Below the pieces are notes generated by a model. It had not been told where the DNA came from. It made no database searches and saw only the letters and a list, made by a program, of their open reading frames with translations. A stretch of 64,000 bases of DNA from Leifsonia sp. NPDC080035 (lineage in GTDB: Bacteria; Actinomycetota; Actinomycetes; Actinomycetales; Microbacteriaceae), in the NCBI RefSeq assembly GCF_040050925.1, contig NZ_CP157390.1:1612001-1676000 (forward strand), read 5' to 3'. Numbering within the stretch: position 1 is the stretch's first letter; each line of letters starts with the position of its first letter. Both the position numbers and the translations under genes were made by a program. Positions 39,024 to 46,771 of the stretch are shown here, piece after piece.

Positions 39024-39143
39024 TGTTTCGGCGGCCATAGCGAGAGGGAAACGCCCGGTTACATTCCGAACCCGGAAGCTAAGACTCTCTGCGCCGATGG
39101 TACTGCAGGGGGGACCCTGTGGGAGAGTAGGACACCGCCGGAC
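39024..39143 (+). rRNA. rrf: 5S ribosomal RNA
   Basis: About 120 nt. The terminal helix (TTTCGGCGG near the 5' end with CCGCCGGAC at the 3' end), the loop CCCGGTTACATTCCGAACCCGGAAGCTAAG and the GGGAGAGTAGGACACCGCC segment are standard for actinobacterial 5S. Confidence 0.96.
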
Positions 39144-39154
39144 TTCTTTGTGAG

Positions 39155-39180
39155 ATGGCCACCCAGTGATGGGTGGCCAT
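39155..39180 (+). terminator. rrn operon terminator
   Basis: A perfect 11-bp stem ATGGCCACCCA/TGGGTGGCCAT with a GTGA loop starts 11 nt after 5S and is followed by TTCGCGTT. It is the strongest intrinsic terminator in the window. Confidence 0.88.
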
Positions 39181-39238
39181 TTCGCGTTAACAGGTCTTTT
39201 CCGCGTCCCGGGCGATACGCCGGCGCGGACCACGCACG

Positions 39239-39244
39239 TAGGCT
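39239..39244 (+). promoter_or_regulatory. Candidate -10 of the TPR-protein gene
   Basis: TAGGCT lies 28 nt upstream of GTG 39273. Between them is a short leader with GAGGAG 7-12 nt before the start, so unlike most nearby genes this one is leadered. It restarts transcription just after the rrn terminator. Confidence 0.45.
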
Positions 39245-39272
39245 GGGAGGATCCCGGCACCGAGGAGAAGTC

Positions 39273-40874
39273 GTGAGCGATACACCGGCAGACGACGACA
39301 GGAACGGCCGTCCGGCCGACCGCGCACGGCGTGACGACCGTCGTGGGCCGCGCGATGGCGGTGCCGGCGGACGTTCCGGCGGTCCACGAGAGGGTGGCGC
39401 GCCCCGTTCCGGTGCTCCGCGCTCCGGGGCTCCGCGCGATGGTTACCGAGGTCGAGACGGCCGCGGGACCGGTCGCCCGACCGGCGACGGCCGTTCCAGC
39501 GGTGCTCCCCGCCGCGGTTCCGGCGGAGACGAGCGACCCGCCCGGGGCCAGCAGGGAGGCTACCGCGGACGCGATGGTCAGGGCGAGGGCACTGCCCGCC
39601 CGAGCCGCGGCGGCAGCGCTCCGCGCGCCGGGCGAGACGACCGCGGAGACCGCGGCTACCGCGGCGGTGACGGCGGAAGGGACCGCCAGCCACGCGGAGG
39701 CTCTGAGCGAGGAGGCGCCCCGGCGTCTCGCGGAGGCTACCGCGGCGGCGCGTCGGGCACGGGCGATCGCCGCGAGTACGGCCGTCCCGGCTCCGGCGCG
39801 GAGCGTCGTAGCGGAGGCACGGCGGGGTCCGGCTCCCGTGGAGGCGGAGGCGGAGGAGCGAAGCGCGACGGTTACGGCTCGGGCGGCGCCCGGGGCGGCT
39901 CCGGACGTGGCGATCGCCGCGACGACGAGAAGCTCTGGACCAGGGGCGGCAAGCCCGCCCGCGGTGACCGCGATGCACGCACGCTCTCCGCTCAGGAGGA
40001 GCAGGAGGCCGCCCGCGCCAGGGAGCTGCGGTCCGTGCGGCCGCGGCACGACGATCCCGAGGTCCCCGACAGCATCGAGGCCCGGCAGCTGGACAAGGGC
40101 GCGCGGGTCGAGCTCAAGACGCTGAGCAAGGACAACGCGGATTGGGTCGCTCGGCACCTGGTCATGGTGTCCCAGCTCATCGAGGACGACCCCGAGCTCG
40201 CGCACCTGCACGCGCTCTCCGCGGCTCGACGCGCCGGACGCATCGGTGTGGTCCGAGAGACACTGGCCATCACCGCGTACGCCACCGGCGACTTCGCGCT
40301 CGCGCTGCGCGAGCTCCGCACCTACCGGCGCATCACCGGCCTGAACGACCAGATCGCCCTGATGGTGGACAGCGAGCGAGGCGTCGGACGCCCCGACCGC
40401 GCGCTCGAGCTCGGCCGGTCGGTCGACCGCTCGACGCTGCCCGCCGAGGTGCAGGCCTCGCTCGCGATCGCCATGTCGGGCGCGCGTCTCGACCTGAACC
40501 AGCCCGAGGCGGCCCTGGCGGAGCTCGAGATCCCGCAGCTCGACCCGGACCGCGCGTTCAGCTGGAGCCCCGACCTGTTCCACGCCTACGCGGAGGTTCT
40601 GGAGGAGCTCGGGCGGGATGAGCAGGCCGCCACCTGGCGGGACCGCGCCGACCGCGCCGAGGAAGCGCTGGCTCAGGCGCACGCGGATGACGAGCTCGAG
40701 ACGATCCACGTCATCGAGGAGGAGTACGACGTCATCTTCGAGGCGGAGCCGGACGAGCCCGCGGTCGAGTCTGCCCCGGCGGTCGAGGCTGTGCCGGACG
40801 AGGGTGACGAGCGCGAGACCCGCGACGACCAGGAGGGCACGCCGGACGATGGCACTGTTCCGACGCAAGAGTGA
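39273..40874 (+). CDS. TPR protein with disordered RGG-rich N-terminus
   Basis: 533 residues in three parts. Residues 1-215 are almost entirely Gly, Arg, Asp, Ser and Pro, with repeats of the kind GGYRGRDGQG, RGYRGGDGG and RSGAPRSGAPRDGYRG; this resembles eukaryotic RGG RNA-binding regions. Residues 225-470 are helical with TPR-like repeats (ALAITAYATGDFALALREL, PEAALAELEIPQLDPD). The last 60 residues are strongly acidic. The GTG start has GAGGAG upstream. It follows the rrn terminator and overlaps the next gene by 26 nt. TPR proteins without the RGG part are known in this position; its role is unknown. Confidence 0.85.
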   Translation: MSDTPADDDRNGRPADRARRDDRRGPRDGGAGGRSGGPREGGAPRSGAPRSGAPRDGYRGRDGRGTGRPTGDGRSSGAPRRGSGGDERPARGQQGGYRGRDGQGEGTARPSRGGSAPRAGRDDRGDRGYRGGDGGRDRQPRGGSERGGAPASRGGYRGGASGTGDRREYGRPGSGAERRSGGTAGSGSRGGGGGGAKRDGYGSGGARGGSGRGDRRDDEKLWTRGGKPARGDRDARTLSAQEEQEAARARELRSVRPRHDDPEVPDSIEARQLDKGARVELKTLSKDNADWVARHLVMVSQLIEDDPELAHLHALSAARRAGRIGVVRETLAITAYATGDFALALRELRTYRRITGLNDQIALMVDSERGVGRPDRALELGRSVDRSTLPAEVQASLAIAMSGARLDLNQPEAALAELEIPQLDPDRAFSWSPDLFHAYAEVLEELGRDEQAATWRDRADRAEEALAQAHADDELETIHVIEEEYDVIFEAEPDEPAVESAPAVEAVPDEGDERETRDDQEGTPDDGTVPTQE

Positions 40875-41865
40875 GAACGCGACGCCCCTGGACGGCGTCG
40901 ATCTGCTGCTGGCCGACCTGGACGGTGTCGTCTACAAAGGCCCCGACGCCATCCCGTTCGCTGTCGAGAGTCTCAACAGCGCCGCCGAAACCGTGCGAGT
41001 CGGTTACATCACGAACAACGCGTCCCGCACGGACGCCGCTGTCGCGTCGCACCTGAGCGACCTCGGCCTCGCTGTTCGGCCGACGGACGTCGTGACCTCG
41101 CCGCAGGCCGCGGTCCGGCTGCTCGGCTCGCACATCGCGGCGGGTTCGACGGTGCTCGTCATCGGCGGCGACGGCCTCGTCGACGAGGTGCAGAAGGCGG
41201 GCTTCTCCGTGACCCGGTCGGCGGAGGACGACCCCGCCGCCGTCATCCAGGGCTTCTCTCCCGAGGTCGGTTGGCAGCATCTCGCCGAGGCGGCGTTCGC
41301 GCTTCAGGGACGCACGGAGGCCGAGCGTCCCTGGATCGCGACCAACACCGACTGGACGATTCCCGTCGCCCGCGGCATCGCGCCGGGGAACGGGACGCTC
41401 GTGTCCGCCGTGCACACGGCGGCGGGACGGCTGCCGCTGGTCGCAGGGAAGCCAGAGGTCGCGATCTTCGAGGAGGCGGTCGCGCGCTTCAGCGCCGACA
41501 AGCCGCTCTTCATCGGCGACCGGCTGGACACGGACATCCTGGGTGCCAACCGGGCCGGAATCGACTCGGTGCTCGTGCTCACGGGCATCGACGGCGCGAA
41601 GCAGCTGATCGCCGCCGACGCGGACTCCCGGCCGACCTACATCCTGCGCGACCTGCGCGGGTTGAGCGAGCCGTACCCCGAGACCGTCACCGCGCGGAAC
41701 GGCGCTGTGACCGTGGGGGACTCCACCGTCGCGATCGACGGCAATGACGTGCGCATCCTCAAGGAGGGCGACGAGCTCGATCTGCTCCGCGCCGCGTGCG
41801 CGGCCATCTGGAACTCGGGACGCGCGATCTACGGACTCGAGGTGCCGGTGCGGCTGTACGCCTGA
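40849..41865 (+). CDS. HAD-superfamily phosphatase (NagD/GPH type IIA)
   Basis: 338 residues. Motif I is LLLADLDGVVYKG with Asp23 and Asp25, motif II is YITNNAS, the lysine is in VAGKPEVAIF, and motif IV is FIGDRLDTDILGANRAG. The C2-type cap between them fits the NagD/4-nitrophenylphosphatase group. The substrate is probably a small phosphate ester such as glycerol phosphate. It begins inside the TPR gene (26-nt overlap) with AGGAGG upstream, so the two proteins are coupled. The final 50 residues form an extra C-terminal extension. Confidence 0.9.
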   Translation: MALFRRKSENATPLDGVDLLLADLDGVVYKGPDAIPFAVESLNSAAETVRVGYITNNASRTDAAVASHLSDLGLAVRPTDVVTSPQAAVRLLGSHIAAGSTVLVIGGDGLVDEVQKAGFSVTRSAEDDPAAVIQGFSPEVGWQHLAEAAFALQGRTEAERPWIATNTDWTIPVARGIAPGNGTLVSAVHTAAGRLPLVAGKPEVAIFEEAVARFSADKPLFIGDRLDTDILGANRAGIDSVLVLTGIDGAKQLIAADADSRPTYILRDLRGLSEPYPETVTARNGAVTVGDSTVAIDGNDVRILKEGDELDLLRAACAAIWNSGRAIYGLEVPVRLYA

Positions 41866-41884
41866 GCGACGCTGGGCGCCGGCG

Positions 41885-42877
41885 TCAGAGCGCCGCCGTG
41901 CGCTCCAGCACCCGGTAGCAGCGCCGGACCCGCTCGAGCCACCAGTCGCGACGCTCGGCGGGCGCTTCGAGTTCCGCGAGCCGACCGGCGTCGACCGCGG
42001 GGCGCGCGACGGGGATCCCCCCGGCCACGGGTAGGAGCGGCTCCTCGGCGACGTCCTGGACGAACATCGCGACGGTGCCGAGGCCGCAGTCGAAGTCCAG
42101 CTCGGGGACGGACGCGGCAAGGTGCGCCCCCATCGCGATGCCGACCGAGGTGTCGATGGCGCTCGAGACGACGACGGGAAGGCCGGCCTCCGCGACGATC
42201 CGCAGCGCGGAGTGGATGCCGCCGAGCGGTTGCGCCTTCACGATGAGGATGTCCGCCGCCCCCGCCCGAGCGACGGCGAGCGGGTCGCTCGCCTTGCGGA
42301 CGCTCTCGTCCGCTGCGATCGGGATGCCCATGTACTTCGTCCGACGGCGGATCTCCGCCAGCTCGTCGATGCCGGCGCACGGCTGCTCGACGTACTCCAG
42401 GTCGAACGGCGCGAGGGCGTGGATGGCGTGCTCGGCCTCGTCCACGTTCCACAGCGTGTTCGCGTCCACACGGAGGCGACCCTCCGGGCCGAGCTGCTCT
42501 CGCACGGCGCGGACCCGCGCGACGTCGTCGGTCAGCGACTGGCCGGGCTCTGCCACCTTCACTTTGGCGGTCCGTGCTCCCGGGTAGCGTGCGAGGACAC
42601 CGGGGACCGCGTCCGCGGGCACGGCGGGGACGGTCGCGTTGACCGGGAGCCTGTCGCGGAGCAGGGCGGGCGCCGCGCGCCAGCCGAAATCGATCGCGGC
42701 GTGCAGCCATGACGCCGACTCGTCGTCGTCGTACTCGAGGAACGGCGAGAACTCCGTCCAGCCCTCGGGGCCTTCGAACAGCACGGCCTCACGTTCCGTG
42801 ATCCCCCGGAAGCGCGTCCTCATCGGCAGGCGGACGACTCTTGCACTCCCCAACAGGTCGACGAGTTCCGGCGTCAT
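41885..42877 (-). CDS. menC: o-Succinylbenzoate synthase
   Basis: 330-residue enolase-superfamily enzyme that dehydrates SHCHC to o-succinylbenzoate in menaquinone synthesis. The first catalytic lysine is in AKVKVAEPG, the metal ligands are in LRVDANTLW, YVEQPCAG and AADESVR, and the second lysine is in ILIVKAQPLGG. The start ATG 42877 has CAGACT 6 nt upstream and no ribosome-binding site. It is divergent from menB with 55 nt between the starts. Confidence 0.95.
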   Translation of the reverse strand: MTPELVDLLGSARVVRLPMRTRFRGITEREAVLFEGPEGWTEFSPFLEYDDDESASWLHAAIDFGWRAAPALLRDRLPVNATVPAVPADAVPGVLARYPGARTAKVKVAEPGQSLTDDVARVRAVREQLGPEGRLRVDANTLWNVDEAEHAIHALAPFDLEYVEQPCAGIDELAEIRRRTKYMGIPIAADESVRKASDPLAVARAGAADILIVKAQPLGGIHSALRIVAEAGLPVVVSSAIDTSVGIAMGAHLAASVPELDFDCGLGTVAMFVQDVAEEPLLPVAGGIPVARPAVDAGRLAELEAPAERRDWWLERVRRCYRVLERTAAL

Positions 42878-42883
42878 TCCACA

Positions 42884-42926
42884 AGTCTGGCACGGGTCCT
42901 CCGCGCGCAGCGGACGATCGTAGGCT
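42884..42926. promoter_or_regulatory. Divergent leaderless promoters of menC and menB
   Basis: On the minus strand CAGACT (42884-42889) is 6 nt from the menC ATG. On the plus strand TAGGCT (42921-42926) is 6 nt from the menB ATG. The symmetric layout suggests balanced, leaderless expression of two successive pathway steps. Confidence 0.6.
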
Positions 42927-42932
42927 GGATGC

Positions 42933-43844
42933 ATGTCAGCGAACGTCTCAGAACTCTTCGATCCCGCCGTGTGGAACCCCGTGCCGGGCTTCGAGGGCCT
43001 CAGCGACATCACCTACCACCACGACGTATCGGGACGGATCGCGCGGGTGGCGTTCAACCGGCCGGAGGTGCGCAACGCGTTCCGGCCGCACACGGTCGAC
43101 GAGCTTTACGCGGCGCTCGAGGACGCCCGGACGAACCCGCGGATCGGCGTCGTGCTGCTCACCGGCAACGGCCCGAGCCCGAAGGACGGCGGCTGGGCGT
43201 TCTGCTCGGGCGGCGACCAGCGGATCCGAGGCCGGGACGGCTACAAGTACGCGGAGGGTGAGACGGCGTCCAGCATCGACTCCGCCCGGAGCGGCCGGCT
43301 GCACATCCTGGAGGTGCAGCGCCTGATCCGGTTCATGCCAAAGGTGGTCATCGCGGTCGTGCCGGGGTGGGCCGCGGGTGGCGGCCACTCGTTGCACGTG
43401 GTGTGCGATCTGACGATCGCGAGCGCCGAGCACGGACGGTTCAAGCAGACGGACGCCGACGTCGGCTCGTTCGACGCCGGCTACGGCAGCGCCTACTTCG
43501 CGCGCCAGGTCGGGCAGAAGGTCGGTCGTGAGGTCTTCTTCCTCGCTCGCGAGTACTCGGCGCAGCGGGCGTACGAAATGGGAGCCGTGAACGCGGTCGT
43601 GCCGCACGCCGAGCTCGAGGCGACCGCTCTGGACTGGGCGAACGAGATCCTCACCAAGTCGCCGACCGCGATCAGGATGCTGAAGTTCGCGTTCAACGCG
43701 GTAGACGACGGGATGGTCGGCCAGCAGGTGTTCGCGGGTGAGGCGACGCGGCTCGCTTACGGGACTGACGAAGCGGTCGAAGGGCGGGACGCGTTCCTCG
43801 AGAAGCGGGAACCTGACTGGTCGCCGTTCCCCTGGCAGTACTGA
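42933..43844 (+). CDS. menB: 1,4-Dihydroxy-2-naphthoyl-CoA synthase
   Basis: 303-residue crotonase-family enzyme closing the second ring of naphthoquinone from OSB-CoA. WAFCSGGDQRIRGRDGY and VIAVVPGWAAGGGHSLHVVCDLT form the oxyanion hole. TDADVGSFDAGYGSAYFARQVG carries the catalytic Asp. The N-terminal extension (residues 1-25) and C-terminal DWSPFPW are typical of MenB. ATG probably leaderless. menE follows after 14 nt. Confidence 0.97.
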   Translation: MSANVSELFDPAVWNPVPGFEGLSDITYHHDVSGRIARVAFNRPEVRNAFRPHTVDELYAALEDARTNPRIGVVLLTGNGPSPKDGGWAFCSGGDQRIRGRDGYKYAEGETASSIDSARSGRLHILEVQRLIRFMPKVVIAVVPGWAAGGGHSLHVVCDLTIASAEHGRFKQTDADVGSFDAGYGSAYFARQVGQKVGREVFFLAREYSAQRAYEMGAVNAVVPHAELEATALDWANEILTKSPTAIRMLKFAFNAVDDGMVGQQVFAGEATRLAYGTDEAVEGRDAFLEKREPDWSPFPWQY

Positions 43845-43858
43845 GCGGGAGGCGCACC

Positions 43859-45034
43859 ATGCGATCACTGCGGGTGGTCGACGCGACTCGGCCGATCGAC
43901 GTCTTCGAGGCGCTGCGCGACGCGCTCGGCGGCGGCGGTCCGGCGGTGGTGCCGCGGGAGGGCGTCGCGCGGGCGACGGACTGGCCATCCGCCGACGAGC
44001 GGGTCGCGCAGAACGTCGCGCTCGTGATCGAGACGTCTGGTTCCACGGGGCGTCCGAAACGTGTGGCCCTGTCGGCGGACGCTCTGCTCGCCAGCGCCGC
44101 CGCGTCCGCCGGCGCCATGGGCGGGCAAGGGCAGTGGCTGCTCGCGCTGCCGGCGCACTACGTCGCGGGAGCGCAGGTCCTCGTGCGCTCGCTCGCTGCC
44201 GAGACCGAGCCCGTCCCGTACGGCGACGGCCATTTCGACCCGCAGCGGTTCGCCGATGCGGCGGCCCTGCTCGAACACGACTACCGCTACACCTCGCTCG
44301 TGCCCGTCCAGCTCGCTCGGCTCGTGGAGGCTGCGGAGGGTGGAGCACGGGAGGTGGCGCGGGCGCTGCGCCGGTTCGACGGGATCCTCGTGGGCGGCCA
44401 GGCGCTGCCGCCCGCGCTCCGCGAGCGCGCCGAAGCGGCCGGGGCGCGAATCCTGAGCACCTACGGGTCCAGCGAGACGGCGGGCGGGTGCGTGTACAGC
44501 GGCGTCCCGATCGGGACCACGGTTGTGAGAGAGGTGGACGGGCTGCTCGAGATCAGTGGGCCGTCGCTCGCGGAAGGCTATCTCGGCGACCCGGACCGCA
44601 CCGCTGCGGCCTTTCACGAGGAGGGCGGAGCCCGGTGGTATCGCACGGGCGACCTCGGAACGGTCGAGGACGGGCGCGTGACGGTGCTCGGCAGGTCGGA
44701 CAACGTGATCATCTCCGGCGGTGAGAAGGTGCTGCTCGACACGGTGGAGCGGGTCGTCCACGCGGTTCCCGGCTTCGCAGGAGCCGTGGTCGTCGCGGCC
44801 GACGACGCCCAGTGGGGACAGGTGCCGGTGGTCGTCGTCGCCGGGGCCCCGGAGATCGGGCTCGACGACCTGCGCGTCCGGGTCGCCGACCAGCTCGGCC
44901 GCGCCGCAGCCCCGGCGCGGATCGTCACCGTGACCGTCATGCCTCGGCTGAGCAGCGGGAAGCCGGATCGCCAGGCCGCCGCGCGGATCGCCGGGGTGGG
45001 CGGCGGTGCGGCCGTCGCGGACACGGGTACATAG
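43859..45034 (+). CDS. menE: o-Succinylbenzoate-CoA ligase
   Basis: 391-residue ANL-family ligase activating OSB with ATP and CoA, supplying MenB. The P-loop is ETSGSTGRPKRVALS, A5 is LSTYGSSETAGG, A7 is YRTGDLG and A8 is GRSDNVIISGGEKV. The final lysine is in LSSGKPDRQ. The length is short for the superfamily but usual for actinobacterial MenE. GGGAGG precedes the ATG, so it is leadered and probably cotranscribed with menB. Confidence 0.95.
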   Translation: MRSLRVVDATRPIDVFEALRDALGGGGPAVVPREGVARATDWPSADERVAQNVALVIETSGSTGRPKRVALSADALLASAAASAGAMGGQGQWLLALPAHYVAGAQVLVRSLAAETEPVPYGDGHFDPQRFADAAALLEHDYRYTSLVPVQLARLVEAAEGGAREVARALRRFDGILVGGQALPPALRERAEAAGARILSTYGSSETAGGCVYSGVPIGTTVVREVDGLLEISGPSLAEGYLGDPDRTAAAFHEEGGARWYRTGDLGTVEDGRVTVLGRSDNVIISGGEKVLLDTVERVVHAVPGFAGAVVVAADDAQWGQVPVVVVAGAPEIGLDDLRVRVADQLGRAAAPARIVTVTVMPRLSSGKPDRQAAARIAGVGGGAAVADTGT

Positions 45035-45057
45035 GCCTTCTTGTTAAGATTCGCACT

Positions 45058-46044
45058 GTGATGAGCCAGAACAAGCCTCGAATGCAACGGATGGCACCGC
45101 CGCCCGCGCGCGGACCCCGCGGCGGCAAGAGCGGCCGTCCCGGCGCCGCTCGCGCCGCGGCCAAGCCGGCCACCGCCGCCGACTGGATCGCGGGGGCACG
45201 GCTGCGGACGCTCCCGCTCGCGGTGGCTCCTGTGCTCATCGGTGTCGGCGCGGCGAAGGTCGCGGAGGGCGCCGGGATCTGGCACCCGATCCGGTCGCTG
45301 CTGTGCCTCGCCGTCGCCGTGCTGCTGCAGATCGGCGTCAACTATGCGAACGACTACTCGGACGGAATCCGTGGCACGGACGAATACCGCGTCGGTCCCG
45401 GCCGGCTCACCGGTTCGGGGAAGGCGGCGCCTCGGAAGGTGCTGACCGTCGCGCTCGTGTTCTTCGGGCTCGCGGCAGTTGCCGGCCTGATCCTGGTCGT
45501 CCTCACCCTGCAGTGGTGGGTCATCCTGGTGGGCGCCGCGGCGATCGCCGCCGCCTGGTTCTACACCGGCGGCAAGCGACCCTACGGCTACTACGGTCTC
45601 GGCGAGCTGTTCGTGTTCGTCTTCTTCGGACTCGTCGCCACCGCGGGCACCACGTACATGCTGGCCGGCGTCGTGAACCAGGAGTCCTGGTTCGGCGCGA
45701 TCATCGCGGGACTCATCGCCTGCGCCGTGCTGATGGTCAACAACATCCGCGACATCGAGCCCGACCGGCTGGCCAGGAAGCGCACGTTGGCGGTGCTGCT
45801 CGGCCGGGTGGCGTCCCGGGTCGCGTTCTGCGTGTTCCTGTTGGTGCCGTTCGGCATCCTCGCGGTGCTCGCGGTGTTCTACCCGCTCGCCTGGTTCGGG
45901 ATGTTCGCCCTGCTCGCCGCGCTCCCGGCGTGCGTCATCACGATCTTCGCCCGGACGCCGCGCGAACTCATCACCGCGCTGCAGCTCACCAGCTTCACGG
46001 GGCTGCTGGTCGCGATCGCGCTCGGGGCAGCCTACGCGTTCTGA
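45058..46044 (+). CDS. menA: 1,4-Dihydroxy-2-naphthoate polyprenyltransferase
   Basis: 328-residue UbiA-family membrane enzyme attaching the isoprenoid tail to DHNA. A basic Pro/Arg-rich N-terminus of about 40 residues precedes eight or nine helices. The first Asp-rich motif is NYANDYSDGIRGTDEYR and the second is NNIRDIEPDRLARK. Start is GTG 45058, with TAAGAT 7 nt upstream; the adjacent ATG 45061 is nearly equivalent. Confidence 0.95.
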   Translation: MMSQNKPRMQRMAPPPARGPRGGKSGRPGAARAAAKPATAADWIAGARLRTLPLAVAPVLIGVGAAKVAEGAGIWHPIRSLLCLAVAVLLQIGVNYANDYSDGIRGTDEYRVGPGRLTGSGKAAPRKVLTVALVFFGLAAVAGLILVVLTLQWWVILVGAAAIAAAWFYTGGKRPYGYYGLGELFVFVFFGLVATAGTTYMLAGVVNQESWFGAIIAGLIACAVLMVNNIRDIEPDRLARKRTLAVLLGRVASRVAFCVFLLVPFGILAVLAVFYPLAWFGMFALLAALPACVITIFARTPRELITALQLTSFTGLLVAIALGAAYAF

Positions 46045-46069
46045 CCCTGCGCAGGTCGGGCTCGACCGG

Positions 46070-46375
46070 TCAGGCCGAGCGGTCGGACCGGTTCGGGTCG
46101 TTCGGCGCGGACTCCGCCGCGTCGACCGCCGCATCCTCGTCGTCGTCGTCGGCCGACGTCGCCGGCGTGTCCCGATGGCGCGCGGCGTACAGGTCGGACG
46201 AGACCGCGTTGCGAGGTCGGCTCAGGAAGATGTACGACAGGCAGAGGCCGATCAGGGCCGCCGCGATCACCGAGGCCCACCACACCACGCCGAGGAGAAG
46301 CAGCACGGCGAGCGGCACCGCGAACACCAGGAGGCGCAGCACGGTGTAGGTCAACCAGGAGGGAATCCGCTTCAC
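46070..46375 (-). CDS. DUF4229 family membrane protein
   Basis: 101 residues. Two hydrophobic helices (about residues 8-48) are followed by LSRPRNAVSSDLYAARHR, the DUF4229 hallmark, and an acidic tail (DDDDEDAAVDAAES). Function unknown, but the family is regularly found between menA and menD in actinobacteria. The GTG start has both GGGAGG adjacent and TAAGCT 6 nt upstream. Confidence 0.88.
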   Translation of the reverse strand: MKRIPSWLTYTVLRLLVFAVPLAVLLLLGVVWWASVIAAALIGLCLSYIFLSRPRNAVSSDLYAARHRDTPATSADDDDEDAAVDAAESAPNDPNRSDRSA

Positions 46376-46381
46376 CCTCCC

Positions 46382-46411
46382 AGCTTAGGCACCGCGTCTG
46401 AGAGTTACGAT
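46382..46411. promoter_or_regulatory. Divergent promoters of DUF4229 and PLDc_N genes
   Basis: TAAGCT on the minus strand (46382-46387) lies 6 nt from GTG 46375. TACGAT on the plus strand (46406-46411) lies 6 nt from ATG 46418. The latter would also drive menD. Confidence 0.55.
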
Positions 46412-46417
46412 TGACGC

Positions 46418-46771
46418 ATGGTTCGCCTCTGGATAGTCCTCGGCGTCGCGGCCGCGGTTTTCTACATCTATTCGGTGGCAGACTGCGCTCTCTTCGACCG
46501 TTCCCGGGTGCGCGGCCTTCCGAAGCCCGTGTGGCTGCTCGTGATCATCATCTTCCCGGTCATCGGTGGAATCCTCTGGTTCCTGATCGGGCGCGGCCGG
46601 CGCCGTGCGGAGAGCGAGCGCCGGATCGTCGCCCCGGACGATGACCCCGCCTTCCTCGGCAAGCTGCGGCTCGACCACGACCAGGAGGAGCGCATCCGGC
46701 AGCTCGAGAAGGAGCTCGCCGAGCTCGACGACAACGGACCCGACGACCAGACCGGCCGCCGGGATGCCTGA
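46418..46771 (+). CDS. PLDc_N domain membrane protein
   Basis: 117 residues. Two helices (about residues 4-20 and 34-55) form a phospholipase-D-nuclease N-terminal (PLDc_N) domain, with YSVADCALFDRSRVRGLPKPVW between them and GGILWFLIGRGRR after. A charged coiled-coil-like tail follows (DHDQEERIRQLEKELAELDD). No catalytic HKD domain is present. It overlaps menD by 8 nt, so its translation is tied to MenD. Confidence 0.88.
   Translation: MVRLWIVLGVAAAVFYIYSVADCALFDRSRVRGLPKPVWLLVIIIFPVIGGILWFLIGRGRRRAESERRIVAPDDDPAFLGKLRLDHDQEERIRQLEKELAELDDNGPDDQTGRRDA

Noticed and set aside
39380..39900. Repetitive DNA that could be taken for a CRISPR or tandem repeat array
   Set aside because: Repeats are irregular, in phase with codons and explained by RGG-type protein repeats; no spacers of constant length and no cas genes.
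39187..40125. Alternative frames of 263-264 codons over the RGG-encoding region, both strands
   Set aside because: The repetitive GC-rich DNA is open in several frames; only the GTG 39273 frame has a ribosome-binding site and continues into the TPR domain.
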